A stretch of DNA of 64,000 bases from a gamma proteobacterium NOR5-3 (GTDB taxonomy: Bacteria > Pseudomonadota > Gammaproteobacteria > Pseudomonadales > Halieaceae), in NCBI GenBank assembly GCA_000158155.1, contig DS999405.1, forward strand, positions 133,811 through 197,810, read 5' to 3'. The notes under the pieces are model-generated. The model was not told the origin of the DNA and did not search any database. It was given only the letters and a program-made list of their open reading frames with translations. The position numbers and the translations under genes are program-made. Shown here one piece after another: positions 9,647-18,762 of the stretch; position 1 is the stretch's first letter; the number at the start of each line of letters is the position of its first letter.

Positions 9647-10909
9647 ATGGTTATTAGCACTGCGCTGTGGGAGCCACTTTTGATTGACCTGAACCAGTTT
9701 GATCCGGCAGCGGCGGGGATGAGTCAGCGCCGCCTTGAGCGTATTGGCGAGCATCTTGAAAGCCGCTACGTCACACCATCAAAGATCTCGGGCTGCTTAA
9801 CGGCGGTGCTGCGACGCGATGAGCTGGCCTATGTGCATATGGCCGGGGAGCGGGACCGGGAACGCAAGCTGCCGATAACCAGTGACACGCTTTTTCGAAT
9901 TTACTCCATGACCAAGCCCGTGACCTCCATCGCCCTGATGACTTTGTGGGAGCGAGGCCTGTTCGCGCTGGATGATCCGGTAGCCCGATTCATTCCCGAG
10001 TGGGAGGGGCTGCAAGTGCGCGTCGGCGGAGCGTGGCCCGATTTTGAAACCCGGGCTGTAGATCGGCCCATGCGGATCCGTGATTTGCTCACCCATCAAT
10101 CCGGGCTCACCTACGATTTTATGTATGCCACTAATATCGATAAGGCGTACCGGGAGCTGAAGCTCGCGCGGGCCCTTAAGGGCTATACGCTGCAGGACAT
10201 GATTGAGCAGTTGGCGATGCTGCCTCTGGAATTTTCTCCCGGCGAGCGTTGGAACTATTCCGTGGCTACCGACGTGCTGGGCTATCTTATCGAGCGAATC
10301 AGTGGGCAGAGTCTCCCGGACTTTTTGCGCACGGTGATTTTTGAGCCCCTGGGCATGGTCGATACGGCTTTCAGTCCCCGGGAAGACCAGCTTGAACGGT
10401 TTGCATCGTGCTACACCCGGGACTCCCGGAAGCGCCTGGTGCTGCAGGACGATGCGCAGGCTTCGCAGTTTATGGGCCGAAGTTTCTTTTCCGGGGGAGG
10501 GGGTCTGGTGTCCACGGCGTCTGATTACCTGCGTTTTTGTCAGATGCTCCTCGGTGGCGGTGCGTTGGGTGAGCAACGAATCATCGGTGCCAAGACGCTG
10601 GAACTTATGGTGGCCAACCATTTGCCCAATGATGCTGACCTGGCGAGCGTGGCTATGGCGGGCTTTAGTGAAACGCACCATGAGGGTGTGGGCTTTGGTC
10701 TGGGCTTTGCGTCCAAGATTGACGCGGTACGCAACGGGTACCCTGCGAGCCGGGGCAGCTACTACTGGGGCGGTATGGCGAGCACCTTGTTCTGGATTGA
10801 TCCACAGGAAGATCTTGCGGTGGTGTTTATGACGCAGTTAATACCGTCGAGCACCTTTAACTTTCGTGGTCAGCTGGAGGCGTTGGTGTATGCGGCGCTG
10901 GAGAGCTAA
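9647..10909 (+). CDS. Serine hydrolase of the beta-lactamase / CubicO family
   Basis: Penicillin-binding-protein-like serine hydrolase, 420 aa. The nucleophile motif SxxK is S87-M-T-K90. The second-motif tyrosine is in WNYSVATDVLGYL (Y204), where YSV replaces the usual YxN. The third motif appears as WGGM rather than HTG/HGG near residue 370. These variations are common in esterase-like members (EstB, LovD relatives), so hydrolysis or transesterification of small esters is more likely than beta-lactam cleavage. No convincing signal peptide is seen, so it is probably cytoplasmic. The start at 9647 could instead be the ATG at 9719, which would remove 24 residues of weak conservation. It converges with greB, with 3 bp between stop codons. 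The physiological substrate is unknown. Confidence 0.85.
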   Translation: MVISTALWEPLLIDLNQFDPAAAGMSQRRLERIGEHLESRYVTPSKISGCLTAVLRRDELAYVHMAGERDRERKLPITSDTLFRIYSMTKPVTSIALMTLWERGLFALDDPVARFIPEWEGLQVRVGGAWPDFETRAVDRPMRIRDLLTHQSGLTYDFMYATNIDKAYRELKLARALKGYTLQDMIEQLAMLPLEFSPGERWNYSVATDVLGYLIERISGQSLPDFLRTVIFEPLGMVDTAFSPREDQLERFASCYTRDSRKRLVLQDDAQASQFMGRSFFSGGGGLVSTASDYLRFCQMLLGGGALGEQRIIGAKTLELMVANHLPNDADLASVAMAGFSETHHEGVGFGLGFASKIDAVRNGYPASRGSYYWGGMASTLFWIDPQEDLAVVFMTQLIPSSTFNFRGQLEALVYAALES

Positions 10910-10912
10910 CCG

Positions 10913-11416
10913 CTAGCTGCGCTGGTAGCGTATATCGAGGACCTCAAGCTCCCGCTCTCCGCCGGGACTTTCCAGGCGGACGCTGTCTCCCACAGATTTG
11001 CCCAGAAGCACCCTGGCGATGGGTGAATCGATGGAGACCTCGCCGCGGGAAGATTCGAATTCATCGGGGCCCAGAATGGTTATGGTTTGGATCACTGCAT
11101 GCTGATCTTCTACCTCGACGGTAGCGCCAAAAAAGATGCGGCTTGTGTCGCTGGGGGTTTCGCGAACAACCTGCAGGCTTTCCAGGCGTTTGCTGATAAA
11201 TCTCACGCGGCTGTCAATTTCTCGCAGGCGTTTTTTGCCATAAATATAGTCGCCGTTTTCTGAGCGATCACCGTTTTTTGCCGCATCCTGCACAGCCAGT
11301 GCAACCACGGGCCGCTCCTTTCGCCACAAGTTGTCCAGTTCCGCGCGCAGGCGCGCCTCACCTGCAGCGGTGATTAACGGTGTGCCTCGGGGGCGCGGTG
11401 CCCGGTATCGTCCCAT
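10913..11416 (-). CDS. greB: Transcription elongation factor GreB
   Basis: Binds the secondary channel of RNA polymerase and stimulates cleavage of backtracked RNA. It is 167 aa, the normal length. The N-terminal coiled coil contains NGDRSENGDYIYGKKRLRE, the conserved acidic-tip and GreB-type signature; GreA differs in this region. The C-terminal FKBP-like domain ends in a GERELEVLDIRY segment. The ATG at 11416 gives MGRYRAPRPRGTPLIT, which matches the basic N-terminus seen in gammaproteobacterial GreB proteins. It stands alone on the minus strand, convergent with the serine hydrolase. Confidence 0.95.
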   Translation of the reverse strand: MGRYRAPRPRGTPLITAAGEARLRAELDNLWRKERPVVALAVQDAAKNGDRSENGDYIYGKKRLREIDSRVRFISKRLESLQVVRETPSDTSRIFFGATVEVEDQHAVIQTITILGPDEFESSRGEVSIDSPIARVLLGKSVGDSVRLESPGGERELEVLDIRYQRS

Positions 11417-11536
11417 GCGGCTATTCTAGCGCGACGGCGGGCAGCTAGCGTGGTTTTTGACGCGATGGCCGACGTTCAGTAAGTAGCTAGCCCGAGGTTG
11501 TTGCCCGAAACAATCCTCGCGCACTACACTGATGCT

Positions 11537-12391
11537 ATGAAAATTCAGCCTGTACTAAAAAACGGTTTAGTTGGAGCCCTTGGGGCGATGCTCGCGTCCT
11601 ATGCAGGAGCGCAATGCGTTGAGGTCCAGGGTGATCCGACCGAGGGCGGATTGATCTGGGCGAAGGTTCCGCCAGGTTCCTCCGTGCAGTTGGATGACCA
11701 GGATTTGGATGTGCTCCCAAATCGTTACGTGGTAGCGGCGTTTCATCGCGATGCTCCGGCTAGTAGCCTGCTGCGCATTGGTGACGACTGCGAATATCGG
11801 CTGTCTGTTGCGCAGCGGGAGTATCGAATCCAGCGCGTCGAGGGAGTACCTCAACAAACAGTGACACCGCCTAAAGAGCAGTTGGAGCGGATTCGCAGGG
11901 AGCGCGAGTTGGTTGCTGCCGCCAAGGCTCAGCTCGTGGAACGCCCCGACTGGCTTATGCAGATCGACGGGGCGTTTGTCTGGCCTGTGCAGGGGCGCAT
12001 TTCCGGCGTGTATGGCAGTCAGCGGGTGTACAACGGTACGCCGGGCAGCCCGCATTATGGGGTCGATATCGCCGTCCCCAAGGGAACGCCTATTTATGCA
12101 CCCGCAGCGGGGCTTGTGACGCTGGCAGAACCCGATTTGTTTTACTCCGGCGGCACCGTCATTCTGGATCATGGTTACGGACTGTCTTCGTCGTTTTTGC
12201 ATATGAGCGAAGTGTCTGCCCGGGTCGGTGATGAGTTGCAGCCGGGAGATCTAATTGGTGCTGTAGGCGCTACGGGAAGGGCGACAGGACCGCATCTGGA
12301 CTGGCGCATGAGCTGGCGAGATCGGCGGGTAGATCCTCAGCGGCTGGTGCCGCCTATGCCGGTTTTAACAAAGACTTCTACAGCGCAGTGA
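11537..12391 (+). CDS. Exported M23 (LytM-like) peptidase family protein with altered zinc motif
   Basis: Periplasmic peptidoglycan hydrolase-type protein. I chose ATG 11537 because the product then starts MKIQPVLKNGLVGALGAML, a signal peptide ending near AGA-QC; a TTG 39 bp upstream is less likely. The first 140 residues are an uncharacterised beta-rich region, then a short charged helix, then the M23 domain (about 150-270). The first zinc motif HxxxD is intact (H173-YGV-D177). The second motif, normally HxH, reads H253-L-D255, so one expected zinc ligand is replaced by Asp. A middle histidine (SSSFLHMSE) is retained. The protein could be an active variant or a non-catalytic activator like EnvC. 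It lies alone between greB and a secreted hypothetical gene. Confidence 0.88.
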   Translation: MKIQPVLKNGLVGALGAMLASYAGAQCVEVQGDPTEGGLIWAKVPPGSSVQLDDQDLDVLPNRYVVAAFHRDAPASSLLRIGDDCEYRLSVAQREYRIQRVEGVPQQTVTPPKEQLERIRRERELVAAAKAQLVERPDWLMQIDGAFVWPVQGRISGVYGSQRVYNGTPGSPHYGVDIAVPKGTPIYAPAAGLVTLAEPDLFYSGGTVILDHGYGLSSSFLHMSEVSARVGDELQPGDLIGAVGATGRATGPHLDWRMSWRDRRVDPQRLVPPMPVLTKTSTAQ

Positions 12392-12422
12392 GACCGCAGT
12401 TAAATCGCAGTCGGGGGCGTAA

Positions 12423-12445
12423 CGCCCGCGAATGATTCGCGGGCG
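12423..12445. repeat. Inverted repeat between convergent genes
   Basis: CGCCCGCGAAT-G-ATTCGCGGGCG is an 11-bp perfect inverted repeat with a single central base; as a hairpin it would be CGCCCGCGA/TCGCGGGCG with a 5-base loop. It lies 31 bp after the M23 gene stop and 40 bp before the stop of the opposing gene. Neither strand has a strong T run directly after it. A shared, factor-assisted terminator is the most likely role. Confidence 0.5.
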
Positions 12446-12452
12446 AATGTTG

Positions 12453-12480
12453 GAGAGGCTTACTGTTTGAGAGGCTTACT
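12453..12480. repeat. Tandem 16-bp direct repeat (about 1.75 units)
   Basis: GAGAGGCTTACT occurs at 12453-12464 and again at 12469-12480, separated by GTTT. The second copy ends just before the stop codon of the minus-strand hypothetical gene. It is probably a replication-slippage product; no function is evident. Confidence 0.6.
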
Positions 12481-12485
12481 AAAGA

Positions 12486-13079
12486 CTACATTGCATCGGC
12501 TTTTTCAATTCCCACTGCCAGAGCTTGAGTAAAGGTCATTACCACTGACTGACCAATGCGCAGTTGCTCAATGCGCTCGGGCTTCACATCAGCAATTACG
12601 TGCGCCTTGCCCCGGGAATCCAGGATGGTTACCGTGCCGATCAGGCGATTCATGCCTTCGATGGTGCACACGGCGCGCACTGCCGAGACCATAGCGCCAC
12701 CGGGAGCGTCTTCAGCTCCGGCTATGCCAGCGTCAGCGCCCTCAACCCAGGGGTTCGCCATTTCTTCTTCGGTGGGCTCTCGAAGCTCTGCCGCCAGGGC
12801 AGCGAGATAGGTGACGACCAAAAAGTCTCCCGGAGCGACCTCGGCAAGCCGTTTGACCTGGGGATCAACCACGGTGGTCATCTGTTCGCCGGTGGGCAAT
12901 TGAAGAACCAATTCGCGCGTTTCGGCGTCTACGGCAATCACCTCGGCGTCAATTTCGATAGCCATGGCGCGCTCGGCATGATCACTCATAGCCTCTTCGT
13001 GGTGAGCGGCGCCGGCAAAGACCGCAATGGTCAGGCTGGTGGCCAGCAGTGCGCCGGGTAGAAGTTTGGAAAAAATCAT
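12486..13079 (-). CDS. Secreted hypothetical protein with a conserved beta-rich region
   Basis: I do not recognise a named family. The 197-aa product begins with a clear signal peptide (MIFSKLLPGALLATSLTIAV...FAGA), so it is periplasmic. A histidine- and acid-rich stretch follows the cleavage site (HHEEAMSDHAE). Two similar segments can be seen: IDAEVIAVDAETRELVLQLP near residue 45 and LIGTVTILDSRGKAHVIADV near 145. Each is followed by a V-P/G-type strand, suggesting two OB-like or SH3-like beta units. A single cysteine (CTIEG) lies near 135. Nothing in the neighbourhood indicates a role. The start at 13079 is supported by the signal peptide. Confidence 0.75.
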   Translation of the reverse strand: MIFSKLLPGALLATSLTIAVFAGAAHHEEAMSDHAERAMAIEIDAEVIAVDAETRELVLQLPTGEQMTTVVDPQVKRLAEVAPGDFLVVTYLAALAAELREPTEEEMANPWVEGADAGIAGAEDAPGGAMVSAVRAVCTIEGMNRLIGTVTILDSRGKAHVIADVKPERIEQLRIGQSVVMTFTQALAVGIEKADAM

Positions 13080-13115
13080 AGTGAAAAACTCAGGTTGATG
13101 TTGTTAGGGCGCGAG

Positions 13116-13144
13116 ATTCTCCGCCAATAGGGTGGTAAGTACAA
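13116..13144 (-). promoter_or_regulatory. Candidate sigma-70 promoter of the secreted hypothetical gene
   Basis: On the minus strand TTGTAC (13139-13144), a 17-bp spacer and GAGAAT (13116-13121) lie about 36 bp upstream of the ATG. Both boxes match 4 of 6 consensus bases and the spacing is ideal. No experimental support is available. Confidence 0.4.
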
Positions 13145-13186
13145 GAGATACGGCAGGCGAGACACCTGTTCGGGGCCAAAAACTCG

Positions 13187-13192
13187 TATAAT
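13187..13192 (+). promoter_or_regulatory. Candidate -10 box (TATAAT) for the Trm112-HIT-alaS-lysC run
   Basis: A perfect TATAAT lies 29 bp upstream of the GTG start at 13222. No convincing -35 box is seen at 16-18 bp (the sequence there is around ACCTGT). If used, transcription would start near 13199, leaving a leader of about 22 bases. Confidence 0.5.
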
Positions 13193-13221
13193 GCAGGCTT
13201 TGCGGAAAAGGACCTTAAGCC

Positions 13222-13407
13222 GTGCTCGACAAAAAACTTCTGAGCATCCTCGTGTGCCCGGTAAGCAAAGCGCCTTTGGAGTATCACGAAGAGGCGCAAG
13301 AGCTGTTTTGCAAGGCCAGTGGCCTTGCTTATCCCGTGCGCGACGGCATACCTGTCATGCTCGAAGAGGAAGCCCGACAACTCACCAATGACGAAAAACT
13401 AGCGTAA
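13222..13407 (+). CDS. Trm112 family (YcaR-like) small protein
   Basis: Small 61-aa protein of the Trm112/YcaR family. It starts [21 protein letters not shown], the characteristic LLDILVCPxxKGPL signature, and ends with the [19 protein letters not shown] segment, also typical. Bacterial members sit near lpxK/kdsB or stand alone; eukaryotic Trm112 activates methyltransferases. Only one of the usual zinc-binding cysteine pairs is visible (C12, and C29 in LFCKA), so zinc binding is uncertain. The start is GTG, preceded by AAGGACC. It is 18 bp upstream of the HIT gene, so the two are probably co-transcribed. Confidence 0.88.
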   Translation: MLDKKLLSILVCPVSKAPLEYHEEAQELFCKASGLAYPVRDGIPVMLEEEARQLTNDEKLA

Positions 13408-13425
13408 GGGAGGCGAGGTCAGAGT

Positions 13426-13773
13426 ATGGCTGACAGTATCTTCGCAAAGATTATCAACGGCGAAATTCCGGCAGAAAAGCTCTATGAAGATGAGCACTGC
13501 ATTGCGATTAACGACATCAATCCCCAGGCTCCGGTGCACGTGCTTCTGATTCCCAAGAAGGCCATTGAGAAGCTGGCCGATGCACAGGCGGATGATCAGG
13601 CCCTGCTGGGACATCTGATGCTCGCGGCGGGCAAGGTCGCCAGACAGTTAGGCGTGGCTGATGCCTTTCGTTTAATCGTGAATAATGGCGCGGGCGCGGG
13701 TCAGACCGTGTTCCATTTGCATCTGCACATCATTGCCGGTGGAAGCCTTTCTGAGGGTAAAATGGTCGGCTGA
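13426..13773 (+). CDS. Histidine-triad (HIT/HINT) nucleotide-binding protein
   Basis: Purine nucleoside phosphoramidase-type hydrolase of the HINT branch. It is 115 aa, the usual length. The N-terminus DSIFAKIINGEIPAEKLYED is the family signature. The catalytic histidine triad appears as H-L-H-L-H near residues 97-101, followed by IIAGG. The upstream Ser/Gly-rich loop NNGAGAGQTVFH is also conserved. An AGG-rich ribosome binding site lies before the ATG. It is cytoplasmic and lies between the Trm112-like gene and alaS. Confidence 0.93.
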   Translation: MADSIFAKIINGEIPAEKLYEDEHCIAINDINPQAPVHVLLIPKKAIEKLADAQADDQALLGHLMLAAGKVARQLGVADAFRLIVNNGAGAGQTVFHLHLHIIAGGSLSEGKMVG

Positions 13774-13824
13774 CGCGACCACTGTGCAACTACCCTGGTT
13801 ATTCACCAACGCTTACAACAGCGA

Positions 13825-13839
13825 CCCCTGTTTCAGGGG
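13825..13839 (+). other. Short hairpin in the alaS leader
   Basis: CCCCTG-TTT-CAGGGG forms a 6-bp stem 22 bp upstream of the alaS ATG. It has no T tract. E. coli AlaRS is known to bind a palindrome at its own promoter, so an autoregulatory role can be imagined but is not shown. Confidence 0.3.
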
Positions 13840-13861
13840 CCGCCTCTAGAGAGATGAAGGC

Positions 13862-16465
13862 ATGAAAACCGGAGAAATCCGCGAGGCGTTTCTCGCCTAT
13901 TTTGAATCCCACGACCACCAGCGTGTACCCAGTAGTTCTTTGGTACCTGCGGATGATCCGACGCTGCTGTTTACCAACGCCGGAATGAATCAGTTCAAGG
14001 ATGTGTTTCTCGGCGCCGAATCTCGTCCCTACCACCGCGCAGTCAGTGCACAGCGCTGTGTAAGAGCCGGTGGCAAGCACAATGACCTCGAAAACGTCGG
14101 TTACACCGCCCGTCACCACACGTTCTTTGAGATGCTGGGTAACTTCAGTTTTGGTGATTATTTCAAGAGTCAGGCCATACGCTTCGCCTGGGACTTTCTT
14201 ACGGTAGAGCTGGGGCTCCCCAAAGAGCGGCTGTGGGTCACGGTGCATCTTAGCGACGATGAGGCTGAGAGAATCTGGATAGAAGAAATAGGCTTTCCTG
14301 CGGAGCGGATTTCCCGCCTTGACGAGGACAACTTCTGGCAGATGGGTGATACCGGTCCCTGCGGCCCCTGCTCGGAAGTGTTTTACGATCACGGTGAGGA
14401 TGTACCCGGAGGTCCTCCGGGAAGCCCCGATGATGATCTGGATCGCTACATTGAGATCTGGAACCTGGTGTTCATGCAGTACAACCGCAGCGCTGATGGC
14501 CAGATGACGCCGCTGCCCAAGCCCTCGGTGGATACGGGCATGGGATTGGAGCGTATCGCGGCTATTCTCCAAGGCGTACACAGCAACTATGAAATCGATG
14601 TGTTTCAGGCCTTGATTGCAGCGGCGGCGGAGGTTGTCGGTGCAACTGATCTTGAGGCCTCGTCCCTTCGGGTGATTGCCGACCATATTCGCTCCAGCGC
14701 CTTCCTCATTATTGATGGCGTGCTGCCGGGCAATGAAGGGCGGTCCTACGTGCTGCGCCGCATTATGCGTCGGGCCATTCGTCACGGTAATAAACTGGGT
14801 GCCACCGAGTTGTTCTTCTCCAAACTCGTTGCGCCGCTGGCGGCGCAAATGGGTGATTTTTATCCCGAGCTTCGCGCGCAGCAGGCGCGTATTGAAGAGG
14901 TCATTCGTGGCGAGGAGGAGCAGTTCGCGCGCACCCTGGAACAGGGTATGGAGATCCTTGATGAGGCTTTGGCCGACCTACAGGGCGATGTTATTCCCGG
15001 TGACGTGGTGTTTAAGCTGTACGACACCTATGGCTTCCCTGTAGATCTGACCAACGATATTGCCCGGGAGCGCAATTTCAGTCTCGATATGGCGGGTTAC
15101 GAGCGCGCAATGCAGGTGCAGCGAGAGCGTTCTAAAGAAGGTGGTGGCTTTAGCGTTGATTACAACAGCACCCTGACGCTTGAGGGTGAGACAGTCTTTA
15201 CCGGCTACGAGCACGTCGCCGGCAGTGCGCAGGTTGTCGCGCTGCTGCGCGACGCTGAGCAGGTAATGCAGCTTGCTGAGGGAGAGTCCGGGGTTGTTAT
15301 TCTGGATCAGACGCCCTTTTATGGAGAGTCGGGCGGGCAGGCAGGCGACACAGGGTACCTCAGTGCCCAGGGACTTAGTCTTGAGGTTACCGACACTACC
15401 AAAGCCCAGGGCCACCATCTGCATCATGTGAAGGTTCTTCAGGGCACGGTGAGTGTCGGCGATACGCTGGATTGCCGTATCGATAATGAGGTTCGCCAGA
15501 ATACGCGCCTCAATCACTCAGCCACCCACCTGTTACACGCGGCTCTTCGCAATGAGTTAGGTGATCACGTAACGCAGAAGGGTTCCTTGGTAGACGCGCA
15601 GCGTTTGCGCTTTGACTTTTCGAATCCCGAGGCGATGTCTGATGAGCAGTTACGGGCGGTAGAAGACAGCGTGAACGCGCAGATTCGAGCGAATACGGAT
15701 GTGCATACGCAGCTCATGACCATGGACGACGCGAAAAATGCCGGAGCCATGGCCCTGTTCGGTGAAAAATACGGCGACGAAGTGCGCGTACTGAGTATGG
15801 GGCAGGATGGTTTTTCGGTGGAGCTGTGCGGCGGAACACACGTGCAGCGTACGGGCGATATCGGTCTGCTGCGTATCATCTCCGAGGGCGGCCTTGCCTC
15901 GGGTATCCGCCGTATCGAGGCGGTGACCGGTGCCAATGCGCTAGCGCATATGCGCTCCGTAGACGGCGCGCTGGCGGGTGTCTGCGATGCAGTACGGGGA
16001 ACCACAGATAACGTCGCGGACAAGGTGGCGGCTTTGCGCTCTGCGAATCGGGATCTGGAAAAAGAGCTCGCACGTCTCAAGCAAAAGCTCGCCTCATCGG
16101 CCGGCAGTGACATCACGGCATCAGCTATCGAAGTCGACGGCATTAAAGTACTGGCCACGGCGGTGGACGGTGCCGATCCGGGTGCTTTGCGGGGCATCAT
16201 GGACCAGTGTAAAAGCAAGCTCGGCAGTGCGGTGATTCTGCTTGCAGCGGTGAACGACGACAAAGTCGCGCTGGTGGCCGGTGTCACCAAAGACCTGACC
16301 GAGCGTGTGCGCGCGGGCGATTTGATGAAGGAATTTGCGGGACGTCTTGGCGGAAAAGGAGGAGGGCGGCCCGATATGGCTCAGGGCGGCGGTACCGAGC
16401 CCGCGCTATTGTCTGCTGCGCTTGAGGACGTTCCGGCCTGGGTTGCACAGGCATTAAAGGCTTGA
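13862..16465 (+). CDS. alaS: Alanyl-tRNA synthetase
   Basis: Charges tRNA-Ala with alanine and edits mischarged Ser and Gly. It is 867 aa, close to the family norm of about 875. The class II catalytic core comes first ([42 protein letters not shown]). The tRNA-binding middle follows, then the editing domain with zinc/active-site motifs HSATHLLH and CGGTH, then a coiled segment near 720-750, and the C-Ala domain with [14 protein letters not shown] near the end. It is preceded by the HIT gene and followed after 1 bp by lysC, the order seen in many gammaproteobacteria. Confidence 0.98.
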   Translation: MKTGEIREAFLAYFESHDHQRVPSSSLVPADDPTLLFTNAGMNQFKDVFLGAESRPYHRAVSAQRCVRAGGKHNDLENVGYTARHHTFFEMLGNFSFGDYFKSQAIRFAWDFLTVELGLPKERLWVTVHLSDDEAERIWIEEIGFPAERISRLDEDNFWQMGDTGPCGPCSEVFYDHGEDVPGGPPGSPDDDLDRYIEIWNLVFMQYNRSADGQMTPLPKPSVDTGMGLERIAAILQGVHSNYEIDVFQALIAAAAEVVGATDLEASSLRVIADHIRSSAFLIIDGVLPGNEGRSYVLRRIMRRAIRHGNKLGATELFFSKLVAPLAAQMGDFYPELRAQQARIEEVIRGEEEQFARTLEQGMEILDEALADLQGDVIPGDVVFKLYDTYGFPVDLTNDIARERNFSLDMAGYERAMQVQRERSKEGGGFSVDYNSTLTLEGETVFTGYEHVAGSAQVVALLRDAEQVMQLAEGESGVVILDQTPFYGESGGQAGDTGYLSAQGLSLEVTDTTKAQGHHLHHVKVLQGTVSVGDTLDCRIDNEVRQNTRLNHSATHLLHAALRNELGDHVTQKGSLVDAQRLRFDFSNPEAMSDEQLRAVEDSVNAQIRANTDVHTQLMTMDDAKNAGAMALFGEKYGDEVRVLSMGQDGFSVELCGGTHVQRTGDIGLLRIISEGGLASGIRRIEAVTGANALAHMRSVDGALAGVCDAVRGTTDNVADKVAALRSANRDLEKELARLKQKLASSAGSDITASAIEVDGIKVLATAVDGADPGALRGIMDQCKSKLGSAVILLAAVNDDKVALVAGVTKDLTERVRAGDLMKEFAGRLGGKGGGRPDMAQGGGTEPALLSAALEDVPAWVAQALKA

Positions 16466-16466
16466 G

Positions 16467-17708
16467 ATGGCTTTAATTGTCCAAAAATTCGGAGGTACCT
16501 CGGTAGGCAGTGTCGAGCGTATCGAGCAGGTGGCAGACAAGGTTGCCGGCTTTCGGGATCAGGGCCATGACATCGTGGTTGTCGTGTCTGCTATGAGCGG
16601 CGAGACCAATCGTCTCATCGAACTTGCACATCAGATTCAGGATCAGCCCATTCCCCGGGAGATGGACGTGCTGGTATCCACAGGAGAGCAGGTCACTACA
16701 GCGCTGCTTGCCATGGCTTTACACAAGCGCGGTAAACGGGCCAAAAGCTACAACGGTTCTCAGGTGCGCATTCTCACGGACGATGCACACACCAAAGCAC
16801 GTATTCGTGAAATTGATGATGCCAGGCTCCACGCCGATCTGCGTGCGGGTAACGTGGTCGTTGTCGCGGGTTTTCAGGGCGTGGATGAAGAGGGCAACAT
16901 CACGACCCTCGGTCGCGGCGGCTCGGATACCACCGCTGTGGCGCTCGCTGCGGCCTTAAAGGCCGACGAATGCCAGATCTATACGGATGTGGACGGTGTG
17001 TACACCACGGATCCACGAGTCGTCGATGGCGCCAGGCGCCTGGAAAAAATCACCTTCGAAGAAATGCTGGAAATGGCCAGCATGGGATCCAAGGTACTAC
17101 AGATTCGCGCCGTTGAATTTGCCGGTAAATACAACGTGCCGCTGCGCGTGCTGCACAGCTTTCAGGAAGGACCGGGCACCCTGATCACCTTTGAGGAGGA
17201 AGACGCCATGGAGACCCCGACAATCGCGGGAATCGCATTTAACCGCGATGAGGCTAAGCTCACCATACTTGGCGTACCGGATATGCCCGGAGTCGCTTTT
17301 AAGATTCTCGGACCCATCGGGCAAGCGAATATTGAAGTTGATGTAATTGTTCAGAACGTTGCCGAAGACAATACCACCGACTTTACTTTTACCGTGTCAC
17401 GCAGCGAGCTTGCTCGTGGCGAGGAGATACTCAAGCGCACCGCGGCCGACCTGGGTGCTCGCGAGGTGCGGTCCGATAGCCGTATTGCCAAGATTTCGGT
17501 GGTGGGCGTTGGGATGCGCTCTCATGCCGGCGTCGCAAGTCAGATGTTTGAAGCGCTGGCAGATGTGGGTATCAACATTCAGATGATCACGACCTCGGAG
17601 ATCAAGATCTCGGTGATTATCGAAGAAAAATTCCTTGAGCTTGCCGTGCGGGCACTACATTCATCCTTTGGACTTGATGCGGAACCCATAGAGGACTCTG
17701 CTGCCTAA
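16467..17708 (+). CDS. lysC: Aspartate kinase
   Basis: Phosphorylates aspartate, the first step to lysine, threonine, methionine and diaminopimelate. It is 413 aa, the monofunctional form. The kinase domain starts with KFGGTSVGS and includes GRGGSDTTAVALAAAL and the DVDGVYTTDPR segment. Two ACT regulatory domains follow after about residue 265 (LTILGVPDMPGVAFKILG, and ISVVGVGMRSHAGVASQMF), indicating feedback control by lysine and/or threonine. It lies 1 bp downstream of alaS and 47 bp upstream of csrA. Confidence 0.97.
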   Translation: MALIVQKFGGTSVGSVERIEQVADKVAGFRDQGHDIVVVVSAMSGETNRLIELAHQIQDQPIPREMDVLVSTGEQVTTALLAMALHKRGKRAKSYNGSQVRILTDDAHTKARIREIDDARLHADLRAGNVVVVAGFQGVDEEGNITTLGRGGSDTTAVALAAALKADECQIYTDVDGVYTTDPRVVDGARRLEKITFEEMLEMASMGSKVLQIRAVEFAGKYNVPLRVLHSFQEGPGTLITFEEEDAMETPTIAGIAFNRDEAKLTILGVPDMPGVAFKILGPIGQANIEVDVIVQNVAEDNTTDFTFTVSRSELARGEEILKRTAADLGAREVRSDSRIAKISVVGVGMRSHAGVASQMFEALADVGINIQMITTSEIKISVIIEEKFLELAVRALHSSFGLDAEPIEDSAA

Positions 17709-17755
17709 GATGGTGGAGCGTCGCGTACAGCGAACGCCGGCATAGGACTTAATTC

Positions 17756-17980
17756 ATGTTAATCCTGACTCGAAAAGAGGGTGAATCACTCAGGCTCGGT
17801 GACGACATTACCGTCACGGTAGTCAGCGTAAAGGGCGGCAACGTGCGCATTGGTATCGATGCGCCTCGAGACCTTGCAGTGCACCGCGAAGAGATTTACG
17901 AAAAGATCAGCGAGGACGAAGACCGCACTCAGGAGGCGTCAAACACTGACGCTGATAGCTCCAAAGACGTCCCTGGCTAG
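17756..17980 (+). CDS. csrA: Carbon storage regulator CsrA (RsmA)
   Basis: RNA-binding dimer that blocks or stabilises mRNAs carrying GGA motifs, controlling carbon flow, motility and biofilm. The core is nearly canonical: [20 protein letters not shown], then [15 protein letters not shown], ending with [10 protein letters not shown]. The product is 74 aa, longer than the E. coli protein (61 aa), because of an acidic, Ser/Asp-rich tail ([18 protein letters not shown]). The gene sits in the conserved alaS-lysC-csrA order, close to tRNA-Ser. Confidence 0.97.
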   Translation: MLILTRKEGESLRLGDDITVTVVSVKGGNVRIGIDAPRDLAVHREEIYEKISEDEDRTQEASNTDADSSKDVPG

Positions 17981-18012
17981 CGCTATGGCGATGCGCGGTA
18001 GCTGAACAGCTA

Positions 18013-18714
18013 ATGAGCGACGACTATCAGGCGATTCCGCTGCCCGACGTCCAGAGTCTGAGCGATGACGAGGCCCGTTCCCGCGCGCTTGCCTACCTTG
18101 AGCACGTGCGCAAGCGTCATTCTGTACGCAATTTTAAAGACACACCGATTCCCAGAGAGGTCATCGAGGCCTGTGTTCGCGCGGCGGGTACGGCCCCCAG
18201 TGGAGCCAATCACCAGCCCTGGCATTTTGCCTGCGTCAGCGACCCCAATCTAAAACGACAGATACGTGAAGCCGCAGAGATCGAAGAAGCCGAGTTCTAT
18301 GGCGGTCGCGGGGGTGACGAGTGGTTAAAAAATCTGAGCAAGCTTGGAACGGACCAGTTCAAGCCTTTTCTTGAGACAGCCCCCTGGCTCATCGCGATTT
18401 TTGTAGAGCGCAGCGGCAAGGATGCCGAGGGTAAAAAGCGCAAGAACTACTACATGTCGGAGTCTGTGGGTATTGCCACCGGGTTTCTTCTAAACGCTCT
18501 GCACACTGCGGGATTGGCGACTTTGACCCACACGCCCAATCCCATGAAGTTCCTGAGCAAGATCCTTGAGCGCCCGGCGACAGAGCGTCCGTATATGCTT
18601 ATCGTGGTGGGGCACCCGGCGGATGATGCCACGGTGCCGGCTGCTTCGTTGGTGAAAAAGCCTCTGCAAGACATAGCAAGTTTCTTTCCTGCAGGGAATG
18701 AATTGTCCGGCTAA
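18013..18714 (+). CDS. Nitroreductase family flavoprotein
   Basis: FMN-dependent NAD(P)H oxidoreductase, 233 aa. The family features are [15 protein letters not shown] near residue 35, the flavin-binding [14 protein letters not shown] near 60, and a C-terminal [18 protein letters not shown]. An internal [19 protein letters not shown] segment matches the helix at the dimer interface. The length and the KR-rich insert ([17 protein letters not shown]) resemble members close to iodotyrosine deiodinase (IYD-like). The ATG at 18013 lies 32 bp after csrA. The substrate is unknown. Confidence 0.88.
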   Translation: MSDDYQAIPLPDVQSLSDDEARSRALAYLEHVRKRHSVRNFKDTPIPREVIEACVRAAGTAPSGANHQPWHFACVSDPNLKRQIREAAEIEEAEFYGGRGGDEWLKNLSKLGTDQFKPFLETAPWLIAIFVERSGKDAEGKKRKNYYMSESVGIATGFLLNALHTAGLATLTHTPNPMKFLSKILERPATERPYMLIVVGHPADDATVPAASLVKKPLQDIASFFPAGNELSG

Positions 18715-18726
18715 GCGAAAACGGGT

Positions 18727-18762
18727 TTGACCCCGTAGATGACGGTGGTATCATCCCGCGCC
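18727..18762 (+). promoter_or_regulatory. Sigma-70 promoter of tRNA-Ser with GC-rich discriminator
   Basis: TTGACC (18727-18732), a 16-bp spacer and TATCAT (18749-18754) each match 5 of 6 consensus bases. They are followed by the GC-rich CCCGCGCC before the expected start point, 4-8 bp upstream of the mature tRNA. GC-rich discriminators are a known hallmark of stringently controlled stable-RNA promoters. Confidence 0.7.

Noticed and set aside
9797-10681. 294-codon open frame on the minus strand across the serine hydrolase gene
   Set aside because: Shadow of the plus-strand gene, which has clear SMTK and other motifs.
13799-14848. Long open frame (349 codons) on the minus strand over the start of alaS
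   Set aside because: Antisense to the conserved AlaRS catalytic core; its translation shows no domain or plausible start.
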